A stretch of 64,000 bases of DNA from an uncultured Bacteroidota bacterium (lineage in GTDB: Bacteria > Bacteroidota > Bacteroidia > Chitinophagales > LD1). The translations under genes were made by a program, and so were the position numbers. The notes beneath the pieces are model-generated. The model had not been told where the DNA came from and did no database searches. It saw nothing but the letters and a program-made list of their open reading frames with translations. The stretch covers positions 1 through 64,000 of the forward strand of contig CAIOTH010000083.1 in the NCBI GenBank assembly GCA_903861145.1. The letters are read 5' to 3'. Below, in pieces: positions 26,789 through 35,857 of this stretch (the stretch's first letter is position 1; every line of letters begins with the position of its first letter).

Positions 26789-28579
26789 TTAATCATTCAA
26801 CTTCAATACCGCAATAAATGCCTCTTGCGGCACTTCCACACGGCCGAACTGGCGCATTTTCTTTTTACCCTTCTTCTGTTTCTCTAACAGCTTACGCTTA
26901 CGGCTAATATCACCCCCATAACATTTAGCGGTAACATCCTTACGCATGGCCGAAATACTTTCGCGGGCAATGATTTTTGAGCCAATGGATGCCTGGATAG
27001 GAATCATGAACATTTGCCGCGGTATAATGTCTTTTAGTTTCTCGCACATCCTACGGCCAAAATCCTCAGCCTTTGATCTGTGTATCATCGTACTAAAAGC
27101 ATCTACCTGCTCTGCATTCAATAAAATATCGAGCTTAATTAAATCGCCGGGACGGTAGCCTATCGGGTGATAATCGAATGATGCATACCCGCGGCTGATA
27201 GATTTAAGACGATCATAAAAGTCAAACACAATTTCAGCCAATGGCATTTCAAATACCAATTCAACGCGGTCTTCGGTTAAGTAGCTTTGGTTAATGAGCA
27301 TGCCCCGTTTATCCATACACAATGTCATGATAGAACCAATATATTCAGGCTTGGTTATCACCTGCGCGCGGATATAAGGCTCTTCTAACCTGTCTATACG
27401 CGTTACATCGGGCATATCGGCCGGGTTGTGTATCACCAGCATATCACCATTGCTGAGGTAGCAGTTATAGCTTACCTGCGGCACCGTGGTCAATATGCTC
27501 ATATCGTACTCGCGCTCCAAACGCTCCTGTACAATTTCAAGGTGCAACAAACCTAAAAATCCGCAACGGAAACCGAAACCAAGGGCTATGGAAGTTTCTG
27601 GCTCCCAAACCAATGAGGCATCATTTAATTGTAGCTTCTCCAATGAATCACGCAAGTCGGCAAAATCGTCGTTATCTAAGGGATAAATACCCGCAAACAC
27701 CATGGGTTTAACATCTTCAAAGCCATGGATACCTTCTTTACAAGGGTTATTGAACTGGGTAATGGTATCGCCTACCTTAATTTCTTTGGCATTTTTTACG
27801 CCGGTAACTATATAACCAACATCGCCGGTTTTAACCGAATCATGTGGCTCGAGGTCAAAGCGTAGACATCCTACTTCATCGGCTACATAGGTTGCTTTGG
27901 TATTTACAAACTGAACTTTGTCACCTTTGTGTATCTCGCCATCCATAACCCGATAGTATGCAATAACCCCTCTGAAAGAGTTAAACATCGAATCGAATAT
28001 CAGGGCCCTTAACGGGGCCTTTGGATCACCCTTAGGTGCAGGTATACGGTCCAGAATAGCATCAAATATTTTATCAACCCCTTCGCCGGTTCTGCCACTG
28101 GCCCTGATAATCTCTTCGCGTTTGCAACCAACCAACTGCATCATTTGGTCTTCAACCAATTCAGGGTTTGCCCCAGGCATGTCTATTTTGTTGATGATAG
28201 GGATAATAGTAAGGCCCTGATCTACCGCCAGGTACAGATTTGAAATAGTTTGAGCCTGTATACCTTGAGATGCATCAACGAGCAGCAATGCGCCTTCGCA
28301 AGCCGCCAGTGAACGCGATACTTCATAGCTAAAATCCACGTGGCCGGGAGTGTCAATCAAATTCATGACGTATTTCTGGCCATTCCTTGCAAAATTCATT
28401 TGTATGGCATGGCTTTTAATAGTAATGCCCCGTTCGCGTTCCAAATCCATGTTGTCTAACACTGTGTCCATCATGTTACGATCGCTGATGGTGTGGGTGG
28501 TTTCAATCAAACGGTCAGCCAGGGTTGATTTACCGTGGTCAATATGCGCTATAATACAAAAGTTACGTATGTTCTCCAT
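26789..28579 (-). CDS. lepA: Elongation factor 4 (ribosome back-translocase)
   Basis: 596-residue translational GTPase that acts on stalled or mis-translocated ribosomes. G1 is [14 protein letters not shown] near residue 10, with [17 protein letters not shown] and NKIDMPGA following. EF4-specific C-terminal blocks are intact: [43 protein letters not shown] and [24 protein letters not shown]. The ATG at 28579 lies 7 bp after TATCTTCG, so the mRNA may be leaderless. Monocistronic. Confidence 0.97.
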   Translation of the reverse strand: MENIRNFCIIAHIDHGKSTLADRLIETTHTISDRNMMDTVLDNMDLERERGITIKSHAIQMNFARNGQKYVMNLIDTPGHVDFSYEVSRSLAACEGALLLVDASQGIQAQTISNLYLAVDQGLTIIPIINKIDMPGANPELVEDQMMQLVGCKREEIIRASGRTGEGVDKIFDAILDRIPAPKGDPKAPLRALIFDSMFNSFRGVIAYYRVMDGEIHKGDKVQFVNTKATYVADEVGCLRFDLEPHDSVKTGDVGYIVTGVKNAKEIKVGDTITQFNNPCKEGIHGFEDVKPMVFAGIYPLDNDDFADLRDSLEKLQLNDASLVWEPETSIALGFGFRCGFLGLLHLEIVQERLEREYDMSILTTVPQVSYNCYLSNGDMLVIHNPADMPDVTRIDRLEEPYIRAQVITKPEYIGSIMTLCMDKRGMLINQSYLTEDRVELVFEMPLAEIVFDFYDRLKSISRGYASFDYHPIGYRPGDLIKLDILLNAEQVDAFSTMIHRSKAEDFGRRMCEKLKDIIPRQMFMIPIQASIGSKIIARESISAMRKDVTAKCYGGDISRKRKLLEKQKKGKKKMRQFGRVEVPQEAFIAVLKLND

Positions 28580-28586
28580 TGGGGCG

Positions 28587-28594
28587 CGAAGATA
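28587..28594 (-). promoter_or_regulatory. lepA promoter element
   Basis: TATCTTCG on the minus strand, followed by CGCCCCA and ATG; the element ends 7 bp before the start codon. Confidence 0.5.
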
Positions 28595-28726
28595 ATTGAA
28601 TTAGGCAAATAGCCGATTAAGAGGTAAAAAAAGGTGGAAAATTGCCTTAACAGTATTATTTGAGAGGTAAAACAGGCCAGAAGAAGGGTATTTGCGAAGG
28701 CCTTAAAAGTTTCTTTACGGCAGCTC

Positions 28727-28755
28727 TTGACAAAAGTTTCAATCCATTGTATATT
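28727..28755 (+). promoter_or_regulatory. Promoter of the small Cna-B-like secreted protein
   Basis: TTGACA at 28727-28732, a 17-bp spacer and TATATT at 28750-28755 would be a good sigma-70 promoter in other phyla. TTG-N20-TATATTAT also fits loosely the Bacteroidota spacing. ATG is at 28777. Confidence 0.5.
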
Positions 28756-28776
28756 ATTTTCAAACGCACGATAGAT

Positions 28777-29232
28777 ATGAAAAACATGACCCGCACCATT
28801 TTAGCTTTAACCATCTGCTTCTTCTCTTTCACAACTATTAACGCAGCAACAGGCGACATTACAGGACAGATTATTGAAAAAGAAACCAAAATGCCTGTGG
28901 CTTTTGCCGAAGTGACCCTTGATAACGGAACTACAACTACCACAATTATTGCTAACGAATATGGCCACTATTCAGCTAACCACTTACCAACCGGCAAATA
29001 TCATGTAACTGTTAAATATGATAACCATAGCATTGCAATGAACGAAATACGCATTAAAGATAGCTATACCATGGGTGTTAACCTGATTGTTAGCGGAACT
29101 GCAGCGAGTGTTGAAACTGAAAAAACTAAGAAAGATGATACTGAAGGTGCTTTACGCCAACACCAAGGTGGTAACTACTTTGATATGATTGTAAAGCCAA
29201 CTCAAGGCCCGGTTAAAGCACCACTGGCTTAA
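28777..29232 (+). CDS. Secreted protein with carboxypeptidase-regulatory-like (Cna-B-type) domain
   Basis: 151 residues. Signal peptide ends near INAATG (about residue 24). The domain GDITGQIIEKETKMPVAFAEVTLDNGTTTTTIIANEYGHYSANHLPTGKYHVTVKYDNH is the Bacteroidota CarboxypepD_reg-like fold, usually found at the N-terminus of TonB-dependent receptors. Here it stands alone with a short acidic, low-complexity tail (SVETEKTKKDDTEGALRQ). The frame is open upstream to 28660, but ATG 28777 gives a proper signal peptide. Probably a periplasmic or surface protein; role unknown. A terminator follows. Confidence 0.78.
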   Translation: MKNMTRTILALTICFFSFTTINAATGDITGQIIEKETKMPVAFAEVTLDNGTTTTTIIANEYGHYSANHLPTGKYHVTVKYDNHSIAMNEIRIKDSYTMGVNLIVSGTAASVETEKTKKDDTEGALRQHQGGNYFDMIVKPTQGPVKAPLA

Positions 29233-29262
29233 TTGTTATAAAAGATTTGACACAGTTTAGGG

Positions 29263-29299
29263 CCCGGTAGATTGAAAAATCTATCGGGTCTTCTTTTAT
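29263..29299 (+). terminator. Rho-independent terminator
   Basis: CCCGGTAGATT pairs with AATCTATCGGG (one G-T wobble) around GAAA, followed by TCTTCTTTTATTT. It overlaps the 3' end of the convergent aldo/keto reductase. Confidence 0.8.
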
Positions 29300-30249
29300 T
29301 TCCACTCGCTGGCCTGATTCAACTTGTCAATTGCCGAAGAATCGAGCTTTACATCAACAGATTTTAAAATATCGTTTAGCTGTTCAAGGTTAGTGGCACT
29401 TACAATGGGTGCGCTAACTCCCTTGCGGGCCATTAACCAGGTGAGGGCAATTTGCGCCTGCGTTGCATTCTGTTGTTTAGAAACTTCATCTAAAGCAGCC
29501 AAAATCTTAAACCCGCGTTCATTCAAAAACCTCTTCATACTTCCGCCTCGCACGCTTTTTCCGAAATCGCTTTCTGCCCGGTATTTACCTCTTAAAAAGC
29601 CACTGGCCAGTGAGAAATAAGTAATAACACCAATGCCACGTTGAACACAAAAAGGTTCAAGTTCCTTTTCGTAACCCTCGCGGGCATATAAATTATATTC
29701 GGGCTGAAGGGTTTGATATACCGGATAGCCTTTTTGTTCGCTTATACTTAATGCCTCGGCCAAACGTGCTGCGCTATAGTTTGAGGCACCTATTACCCTT
29801 ATTTTTCCTTGCTTAACCAATTCTGCGTAAGCAGCAAGGGTTTCTTCTTGCGGTGTATCAGGGTCGTCTTTATGAGATTGGTATAAATCTATGTAATCCG
29901 TTTGCAAACGTTTCAATGAATCTTCCACGGATTTAAAAATGTGTTTTTGCGAAAGGCCCTTGTTTTCGCCACCCATATCCATACCAACTTTAGTGGCTAA
30001 AACTACCTTATCGCGCTTCCCGCTTTTTTTTAACCAGTTGCCAATAATGGCTTCTGATTCGCCGCCTATATGGCCCGCCTGCCAGCGTGAATATACATCG
30101 GCAGTATCAACCAGGTTAAAGCCAGCATCGATAAAGCCATCCACTATTTTAAAAGAGGTTGGTTCGTCAATCGTCCAACCAAAAACATTACCACCCAAGG
30201 CCAGTGGCGCGACTTCAATGCCTGAGTTTCCTAATTTTCGTTTCTCCAT
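29296..30249 (-). CDS. Aldo/keto reductase
   Basis: 317-residue NAD(P)H-dependent TIM-barrel oxidoreductase. The catalytic tetrad is present: D48 and Y53 (NLVDTADVYS), K87 (LATKVG) and H126 (LYQSHKDD). VIGASNYSAARL and the C-terminal PIVSATNLEQLND are the cofactor-side blocks. The sequence resembles the YajO/general-stress-protein-69 branch. Substrate unknown. Monocistronic. Confidence 0.93.
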   Translation of the reverse strand: MEKRKLGNSGIEVAPLALGGNVFGWTIDEPTSFKIVDGFIDAGFNLVDTADVYSRWQAGHIGGESEAIIGNWLKKSGKRDKVVLATKVGMDMGGENKGLSQKHIFKSVEDSLKRLQTDYIDLYQSHKDDPDTPQEETLAAYAELVKQGKIRVIGASNYSAARLAEALSISEQKGYPVYQTLQPEYNLYAREGYEKELEPFCVQRGIGVITYFSLASGFLRGKYRAESDFGKSVRGGSMKRFLNERGFKILAALDEVSKQQNATQAQIALTWLMARKGVSAPIVSATNLEQLNDILKSVDVKLDSSAIDKLNQASEWK

Positions 30250-30315
30250 TACAACAGATTTTAGAAGCCAGGTTTAAGAACCAAGACTAAACGTTATTGC
30301 AACCTAAAAGTTCAT

Positions 30316-32448
30316 TTATTGTGGATGATAAACGGATTCAGCCTTCTTCATTACGTCTTCTTTTTTTAAACTAAGCGGGCGCATTTCCTGGCGGCTGAAT
30401 AAATCCATTTGATCGTTGTAATGTTTGCTTTCTGGTTTTAAAGAATTGCCAAGCGGTTGAAGTGCGTTGATACTGGTTAATCCGTTTTTACCAAAGCTGG
30501 CAAACATGGTGTAGGTATCGCCAAACTCGGGCTTAAACGTAAATGTGCCGGGTATTTGTTTAGGATATTGAGGACTCAGCACATCAGGAAAGCCGCGCAA
30601 AGGCAGGTTTTTGTTTCCGCGTATATTTCTTTGCACCGTGCCCCACTCAACCTTAACAGTTCCAAAATGAGCCTTAAGTGTATCAGATACTTTCCGTAAT
30701 GTGCTAACCCATTCGGCTTCTTCAACTTTAAATCCACTTACAAAACAATTATCATCGCAACCGTTTTTGTCGAAAATAATTTTTATTGAGAGGGCTAATA
30801 TTGTTGGTGCACATTCGTGAATTTCGGCTATACGGTTCCAACTTTTTATTATCCCAATGGCTTCCTTAATGTCAGGATATTTGTTTTCATCTAAATGAAA
30901 AATTGGCTCCATTGATTCACCAAATCCACCTTTGCGGCTGAATCTTACGTCAAACTTCAGTTTGCGAATGTCGTCAAAGCTGAATTTATCCTTTTCATCC
31001 ATCTGCTCTTCAAAGCGATTAGCGCGGTTGTTATCGCCGGGCAAACCATCTACCATTTTTTGAGGTAAGTAAGTATACGCCTGTGCACAATTTTTACCGG
31101 TGGCATGAAACGGGCTATTGTTTGTATTGAAAACATATCCGCAGCTAGGATTGATAGTATGAGGCATACTATCAATTGGCACTAAATCTGTCCACAAATT
31201 TTTTGAGGTATTTCCGGGAAGCAATCCCTTCCAGTTGAAAGACGTATCCTTTCGGGCGGGCAGCATGCCATGCTCTATATATAAAATGTTATTCTCCTTA
31301 TCGGCATACACAATATTAAACAAGGATATAGCGTGTATTTCGAGTGCCTTTCTAAACTCGGCATAACTGTTGGCCTTGTTCATCCAGTATAGTTGCTCAG
31401 CAGGTTTGATGGTAGTGTTACCGGGAAAACGAAGCGAATAAAAGCTGTGCGACTTATCACTTTTTACGGTGCATCCATACTTGCTCCAGTAAGTCGTTTT
31501 TTTAACGGGGATTACAAGTTTGTGGTGCTTACCTAAACCTACTTTTAACCAAACGGGGCGTTTTTCTAACTGATAGTTTTGGCCATCAAATTCATAAGTT
31601 AATGATTTGCCCTTTACCATTTTTAACTTGTAAACATCCAGGCGGTCGAAGAAATTCCAGGTCATGCCCCAACCCAGGTTATCGTTAACGCCCATGGATA
31701 ATGAGCTAGTACCCTGGAACATCGGGCCCTCAATATTTAACCCTTCATCGCTATGCAAATGGGCTTCGTAAAATGAAAGTGCGCCATCCATCATCATGTG
31801 TGGGTTAATGCATAAAAATGTTTCACCGGTAGTAGTGCGGCTTGCGTTTAGAGCAAAGGCATTTGAGCCTGCCGGTTTGCGTTGATGTTCGGGAAAAACA
31901 GATTTTACAGTGTCATACTTCCCTCCCACTGCGTTGCCAATACCATCGGGGGCATCGTTAAGCAACGACATCATTACCACATACGATGTAACTAATTCTT
32001 TATCGCTAACCGGAAAAGCTTTTTTCACTTTCACCTCGTTTGGATGCGCAGCGGCATAGGCATTTATACCTTGAGCAAAACCGTTGATATATTTTTTGAA
32101 TTCAGGCGAGAGGTCTTTGTCATAATGTTCCTCCACCAATTGACGGGCACCTATTGCATGAATAAAAAAGTCGGCCTCGGCACCTTCTTTGCCGTCAGCA
32201 AGCCCTCTCATTTCTTTGCCGGCGTATACAAGGTCCTGTCCCTCATCAAAAGCGTCCTCGGCATTTGCCCAGGCCAGACCATAAGCCACCTCCGCATCGG
32301 TTTTACCAAAAATGTGGGGTATACCGAAGCTATCGCGAACAATAGTTACGTTCTGCGGATCGATTTTTGGAAATGTTTCATTTTGTGAAAAAGCCCGAGC
32401 TGAAAGGAGTATTATCAGCAATAACGGGAGATAAAGTTGCTTAGCCAT
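30316..32448 (-). CDS. Penicillin acylase family (Ntn-hydrolase) secreted enzyme
   Basis: 710 residues with a signal peptide (cleavage near ARAFSQ, residue 21). The family opening is VTIVRDSFGIPHIFGKTDAEVAYGLAWANAEDAF. The autocatalytic site is G194-S195 in AGSNAFAL, which would split it into alpha and beta chains with S195 as the new N-terminal nucleophile. FQGTSSLSMGVNDNLGWGMTW and the C-terminal YNDQMDLFSRQEMRPLSL also fit. Natural substrates could be N-acyl amino acids, acyl-homoserine lactones or similar periplasmic amides. It starts 5 bp after the AHSA1 gene and is cotranscribed with it. Confidence 0.9.
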   Translation of the reverse strand: MAKQLYLPLLLIILLSARAFSQNETFPKIDPQNVTIVRDSFGIPHIFGKTDAEVAYGLAWANAEDAFDEGQDLVYAGKEMRGLADGKEGAEADFFIHAIGARQLVEEHYDKDLSPEFKKYINGFAQGINAYAAAHPNEVKVKKAFPVSDKELVTSYVVMMSLLNDAPDGIGNAVGGKYDTVKSVFPEHQRKPAGSNAFALNASRTTTGETFLCINPHMMMDGALSFYEAHLHSDEGLNIEGPMFQGTSSLSMGVNDNLGWGMTWNFFDRLDVYKLKMVKGKSLTYEFDGQNYQLEKRPVWLKVGLGKHHKLVIPVKKTTYWSKYGCTVKSDKSHSFYSLRFPGNTTIKPAEQLYWMNKANSYAEFRKALEIHAISLFNIVYADKENNILYIEHGMLPARKDTSFNWKGLLPGNTSKNLWTDLVPIDSMPHTINPSCGYVFNTNNSPFHATGKNCAQAYTYLPQKMVDGLPGDNNRANRFEEQMDEKDKFSFDDIRKLKFDVRFSRKGGFGESMEPIFHLDENKYPDIKEAIGIIKSWNRIAEIHECAPTILALSIKIIFDKNGCDDNCFVSGFKVEEAEWVSTLRKVSDTLKAHFGTVKVEWGTVQRNIRGNKNLPLRGFPDVLSPQYPKQIPGTFTFKPEFGDTYTMFASFGKNGLTSINALQPLGNSLKPESKHYNDQMDLFSRQEMRPLSLKKEDVMKKAESVYHPQ

Positions 32449-32453
32449 TTTAT

Positions 32454-32885
32454 TTATCGTTCAATGATTTGTTTAATGCTTTGAAGAAAGGCATCCATGC
32501 CGGTTTCAGAATGGTTATATCCGGCGTCGTTAGCAAAGCCCTTTTGTGTCCATGTAAGTTTTGCATGTTGATTAGGTTCCTCACTCAGTCCATACGTAAC
32601 TAAAGAATAGTTTTCGGGCTTATCTTCAAGTCCCGAAAAAGCTGTCCAGTACCGGTAACTCAATACCCTGTTATTTACATTTTCAACTACCAACCCTTTA
32701 TCGCGGTATTTATGGCCCTGGTATTCTCCCTGAAATATTATTTCGCTGCCAACCTGCCAATCGGTAATGGTTTCAGTTCCGAAAAGATATTCCTTAATGA
32801 TTTGGGGATTGGTTAAAGCATCCCATACTTTTGACACAGGAGCGTTAATCACTACCGACTTTGATACAGACAAATCAAGCATCAT
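32454..32885 (-). CDS. SRPBCC / AHSA1-domain protein
   Basis: 143 residues of the START-like fold. SVSKSVVINAPVSKVWDALTNPQIIKEYLFG is the signature opening; FQGEYQGHKYRDKGLVVENVNNRVLSYRYW and LTWTQKGF follow. Small hydrophobic-ligand binders of this kind are common, and the ligand is unknown. ATG 32885 follows an exact minus-strand TAGTTTTG (32926-32919) by about 33 nt, so the upstream TTG extension is rejected. First gene of a two-gene unit with the penicillin-acylase-like enzyme. Confidence 0.85.
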   Translation of the reverse strand: MMLDLSVSKSVVINAPVSKVWDALTNPQIIKEYLFGTETITDWQVGSEIIFQGEYQGHKYRDKGLVVENVNNRVLSYRYWTAFSGLEDKPENYSLVTYGLSEEPNQHAKLTWTQKGFANDAGYNHSETGMDAFLQSIKQIIER

Positions 32886-32918
32886 ACTAAGGTGTTTTAC
32901 TTTAAAAAGTGGCGAGTT

Positions 32919-32926
32919 CAAAACTA
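32919..32926 (-). promoter_or_regulatory. Promoter element of the AHSA1/acylase unit
   Basis: Exact TAnnTTTG (TAGTTTTG) on the minus strand, about 33 nt upstream of the AHSA1 ATG. Confidence 0.5.
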
Positions 32927-32996
32927 CTCAGATTTTTTTAGTCTTTTCGCTAAAATTCCAACTTCATTCATAACTTACCAGTAATCTTATCTTACC

Positions 32997-33004
32997 TATT
33001 TTCG
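32997..33004 (+). promoter_or_regulatory. Promoter element of the phosphoesterase
   Basis: TATTTTCG followed by CCC; the ATG at 33020 is 15 bp downstream. Confidence 0.5.
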
Positions 33005-33019
33005 CCCAAAATTAAATTC

Positions 33020-33973
33020 ATGCTTCGTTGTTCAATTTCTATCCTGTTTGCCCTAACATTAGTATTAACAGGCATTACCACCCAAGTTTTGGCAGGCGAC
33101 AAGGGTAAAGCGCCCGGCAGCCCCGTAAATGTACAGGCCGACTCGATAACCTTTGTTGTAATAGGTGATTATGGGCGCGATAGTAAACAGGAAGACTCGG
33201 TAGCCAATATGGTAAAATCATGGAACCCCGATTTTATTATCACCATGGGAGATAACAACTATTTTACCGGTAGTGCAGCCACCATTAAAAAAAACATTGG
33301 CAAATACTATGGCGACTATATTTATAACCCCGATGCAAAGCCTGAATGGCAATGCCACGGAAAAGCCGAAAAGCAAAAACAAAACAGGTTCTTCCCTACA
33401 CCGGGGAATCACGACAATTATTCCATACCAGCATTAAAGCCTTACCTGGATTATTTTACGCTGCCGGGCGATGAGAAGAATTACGATTTTAGTTGGGGGC
33501 CGGTCCATTTCTACAGCCTAAATACCGGTAAATCGGCCAAAAACAAAGTTGAAAATGCAAAGGAATCGGCATGGCTGCATGATGCTTTGCAAAAAGATAC
33601 CAAGGCTTTTAAAATCGTTTATTTTCATCACCCGCCATTCTCAGGCGGCCATCATGGAAGTGCAAAAGATATGCGCTGGCCGTATAAGGATTGGGGAGTT
33701 GATGCTGTATTGACCGGGCATGAACATTTTTATGCGCACGCTACTGTAAAAGGTTCACCAAAGCCTCTCTACCTTATTTGTGGTAACAGCGGTAGTAACG
33801 AGCATTATCCCTGCGATCAACATCCGTTGGATAAAGACAAATACGACTGGTTTTGCGATAATGTGCATTTCGGGGCTATTAAGGTTACTGTAACTGCGCA
33901 CAAGGCAATTTTTGAGTATTACGCAGTTGAACAGCCGGGAGCGCCCTGGGATGTGAATATTATTACCAAATAG
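33020..33973 (+). CDS. Secreted calcineurin-like metallophosphoesterase
   Basis: 317 residues with a signal peptide (cleavage near VLAG, residue 25). The five metal-binding blocks are in order: VIGDYGRD, TMGDNNYF, PGNHDNY, YFHHPPFSGG and TGHEHFY. The plan matches purple-acid-phosphatase-like and tartrate-resistant phosphatases. The mature protein contains several cysteines (WQCHG, ICGN, YPCDQ, WFCDN) that may form disulfides in the periplasm. Expected activity is phosphomonoester or diester hydrolysis. Stops 1 bp before the stop of the convergent GNAT gene. Confidence 0.9.
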   Translation: MLRCSISILFALTLVLTGITTQVLAGDKGKAPGSPVNVQADSITFVVIGDYGRDSKQEDSVANMVKSWNPDFIITMGDNNYFTGSAATIKKNIGKYYGDYIYNPDAKPEWQCHGKAEKQKQNRFFPTPGNHDNYSIPALKPYLDYFTLPGDEKNYDFSWGPVHFYSLNTGKSAKNKVENAKESAWLHDALQKDTKAFKIVYFHHPPFSGGHHGSAKDMRWPYKDWGVDAVLTGHEHFYAHATVKGSPKPLYLICGNSGSNEHYPCDQHPLDKDKYDWFCDNVHFGAIKVTVTAHKAIFEYYAVEQPGAPWDVNIITK

Positions 33974-33974
33974 C

Positions 33975-34577
33975 TTAAACGTTGAGCAAATCATTTGCCT
34001 TGCTCGATATTTCCTGAAAGGCTTTAGTGTCTTTCACTTTATCTATAGATACAGGAGGAACAGGGTTAGCAGTATGCTCGGCTAAGTACATTTCAAAAAA
34101 CTTAAGGTCGTGCCACTTGCCCAGCTTGAACCCGATTCTTTCGAACAGCGCTATCTCGGCAAAACCCATAGCTAAATGAAACTGCTCGCTTTGAGGATTA
34201 GGAGTGGTAACACCAGCATATACATTAATAAAACCCTGCAATTCTAATACAGATAATAAGGCGTGGTATAGAATTCGCGCTACGCCTTTACCATGAAATT
34301 TTGGGTCGACATAAATCGTAGATTCAGTAGACCATTGATAGGCTGTTTTCACCCGGTGAATGCTACCATATGCAAAGCCGGCAACCTGGTTGTTTTGAAC
34401 ACAAACAAGGCAGGGGTAATGAGAGGCGATTTTCCTTATCCTTTCGCTATATTCTTCCAACGATGGGACGTCGTATTCAAAAGTAATTGCCGTGTTAATT
34501 ACGTTGGGCGCGTAAACCGCAAGCATGCCGGCAAAATCCTGTTCTTCAACCAACCTTATTTTAAGTTGTTCATCCAT
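33975..34577 (-). CDS. GNAT N-acetyltransferase, phosphinothricin-acetyltransferase-like
   Basis: 200 residues. IRLVEEQDFAGMLAVYAPNVINTAITFEYDVPSLEEYSERI is the PAT/YncA-type opening, STIYVDPKFHGKGVARILYHALLSVL is the acetyl-CoA loop (motif A), and GVTTPNPQSEQFHLAMGFAE...GIGFKLGKWHD-type blocks end the domain. Members acetylate phosphinothricin, methionine sulfoximine or related amino acids. The start is ATG 34577; the TTG extension to 34610 overlaps a TTATTTTG promoter-like element at 34604-34597. Confidence 0.88.
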   Translation of the reverse strand: MDEQLKIRLVEEQDFAGMLAVYAPNVINTAITFEYDVPSLEEYSERIRKIASHYPCLVCVQNNQVAGFAYGSIHRVKTAYQWSTESTIYVDPKFHGKGVARILYHALLSVLELQGFINVYAGVTTPNPQSEQFHLAMGFAEIALFERIGFKLGKWHDLKFFEMYLAEHTANPVPPVSIDKVKDTKAFQEISSKANDLLNV

Positions 34578-34692
34578 AAATAATTGTTTGCGCAGGCAAA
34601 ATAAACACAAAAGGCAATGCCCGATAGAAAAGTTGTTGGTAATAATTATTGCCGGGAGGCATTAAAGGCAATGCACAGAATCAATATTTACA

Positions 34693-34700
34693 TAATTTCG
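34693..34700 (+). promoter_or_regulatory. Promoter element immediately before the DUF4234-like gene
   Basis: TAATTTCG ends 4 bp before ATG 34705, implying an almost leaderless mRNA. Confidence 0.4.
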
Positions 34701-34704
34701 AACC

Positions 34705-35298
34705 ATGAATTTAGAGAGTGATGAAACCGGAAACGTGGTTGAACAGGATAGCGAGCTAGACCCAAACGAACCATACCCCGTTGTTATAGCACCCCTGCAT
34801 TTTATTTTGCTATGCATTGCTACCATGGGGCTATACTGCATTTGGTGGCAGTATAAATGCTGGGTGTATTTTAAAGAAAAAGAGAAGTCGAATATTATTC
34901 CGCCGATTTGGGCACTCCTTTTCATCATTTTTGCGGCTACCTTAATTCCACTGTTGAATAAAATTACAGCCTACAGCAAGCTTTACAACCATAAAGTAAT
35001 GTTTAACTCTATAGTTATATGGCTGGCCTGCATGAGTATAAATTTTGTAGGCTACCTATTAAAGGAAGTTCATCCGCTGCGTAGTTTACTTACAGGCATA
35101 TTGATATTTGTACCGTTGATATTGCCGGTTATGGAGTTCAACTTTTATTTTACAGGTAACCGAAATGGTTATAAAAACGACAAGCTAACTAACAGGCAGA
35201 TATTGTTGTTGATGCTTGGCGCATTTATGTGGGCGGGTATAATAAATGCAGTAATGACGGGTAATTTTCCTCCGCCCGATCCATTTAAGATGAAGTAA
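34705..35298 (+). CDS. Membrane protein with DUF4234-like motif
   Basis: 197 residues: an acidic N-terminal tail (about 1-25) and five hydrophobic segments. HFILLCIATMGLYCIWWQYKCWVYFKEKEK resembles the DUF4234 signature (L...T-GlY-i-W-y). Probably an inner-membrane protein of unknown role. Ends 3 bp before the stop of the convergent FUSC-like gene. Confidence 0.65.
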   Translation: MNLESDETGNVVEQDSELDPNEPYPVVIAPLHFILLCIATMGLYCIWWQYKCWVYFKEKEKSNIIPPIWALLFIIFAATLIPLLNKITAYSKLYNHKVMFNSIVIWLACMSINFVGYLLKEVHPLRSLLTGILIFVPLILPVMEFNFYFTGNRNGYKNDKLTNRQILLLMLGAFMWAGIINAVMTGNFPPPDPFKMK

Positions 35299-35301
35299 CC
35301 A

Positions 35302-35841
35302 TTACGGTTTGCTTAAACGCCATACCTCTGCTTTTTTAAGAAGCCAGGCCAGCAAAAAAGCTATTAAACAACCGTAAAGCACTTCGGCGGTTCGGGCTAA
35401 CGCAATTTGCATTGCTTCGCGCCAGGGAGCGTGTTCAACAATTGCGGGTATCATAACAATGGCAACCGTGGTTGGTGCCAGTTTCCAACTAGCCGGGTAA
35501 TTTTTGAAGGAGGTGCTAATAATAACTGAAACAGAAATTGCGGCAATTAGCGACCAAAAGGTAACTCCAGCAATATAAATGAATAGCAAGCCCAAAATAC
35601 AACCTATAACCGTATTAACCACCCGCGAAATGGTGGAGTTTCGAACGTTATCAAAATCCGGATCGGACACAACGATGACAGAAATGAAAGCCCAAATTTC
35701 TTTACTGTCTTTAACCTGTTGTAAAGTCCACCAAACTATGCTGCAGCCCAACACTATTCGGAAGGCATAAAGGAGAGATTTGTTGTTGAAGGAAAAGACG
35801 TTGCTGAAATTCACATTACAAAGGTAAAAACCTATAGGCAT
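35302..35841 (-). CDS. FUSC-family (aromatic acid exporter-like) membrane protein, short form
   Basis: About 179 residues. KSLLYAFRIVLGCSIVWWTL, WAFISVIVVSDPDFDNVRNSTISRVVNTVIGCILGLLF and the last segments match the FUSC membrane module (six segments). The soluble second half of full-length exporters is absent. ATG 35841 was chosen; an exact minus-strand TACCTTTG (35826-35819) lies inside the frame and could instead give a shorter protein from GTG 35814, so the start is uncertain. It is followed downstream by nothing on its strand until the convergent DUF4234-like gene. Confidence 0.75.
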   Translation of the reverse strand: MPIGFYLCNVNFSNVFSFNNKSLLYAFRIVLGCSIVWWTLQQVKDSKEIWAFISVIVVSDPDFDNVRNSTISRVVNTVIGCILGLLFIYIAGVTFWSLIAAISVSVIISTSFKNYPASWKLAPTTVAIVMIPAIVEHAPWREAMQIALARTAEVLYGCLIAFLLAWLLKKAEVWRLSKP

Positions 35842-35857
35842 AAAAACCAAGGGAATA

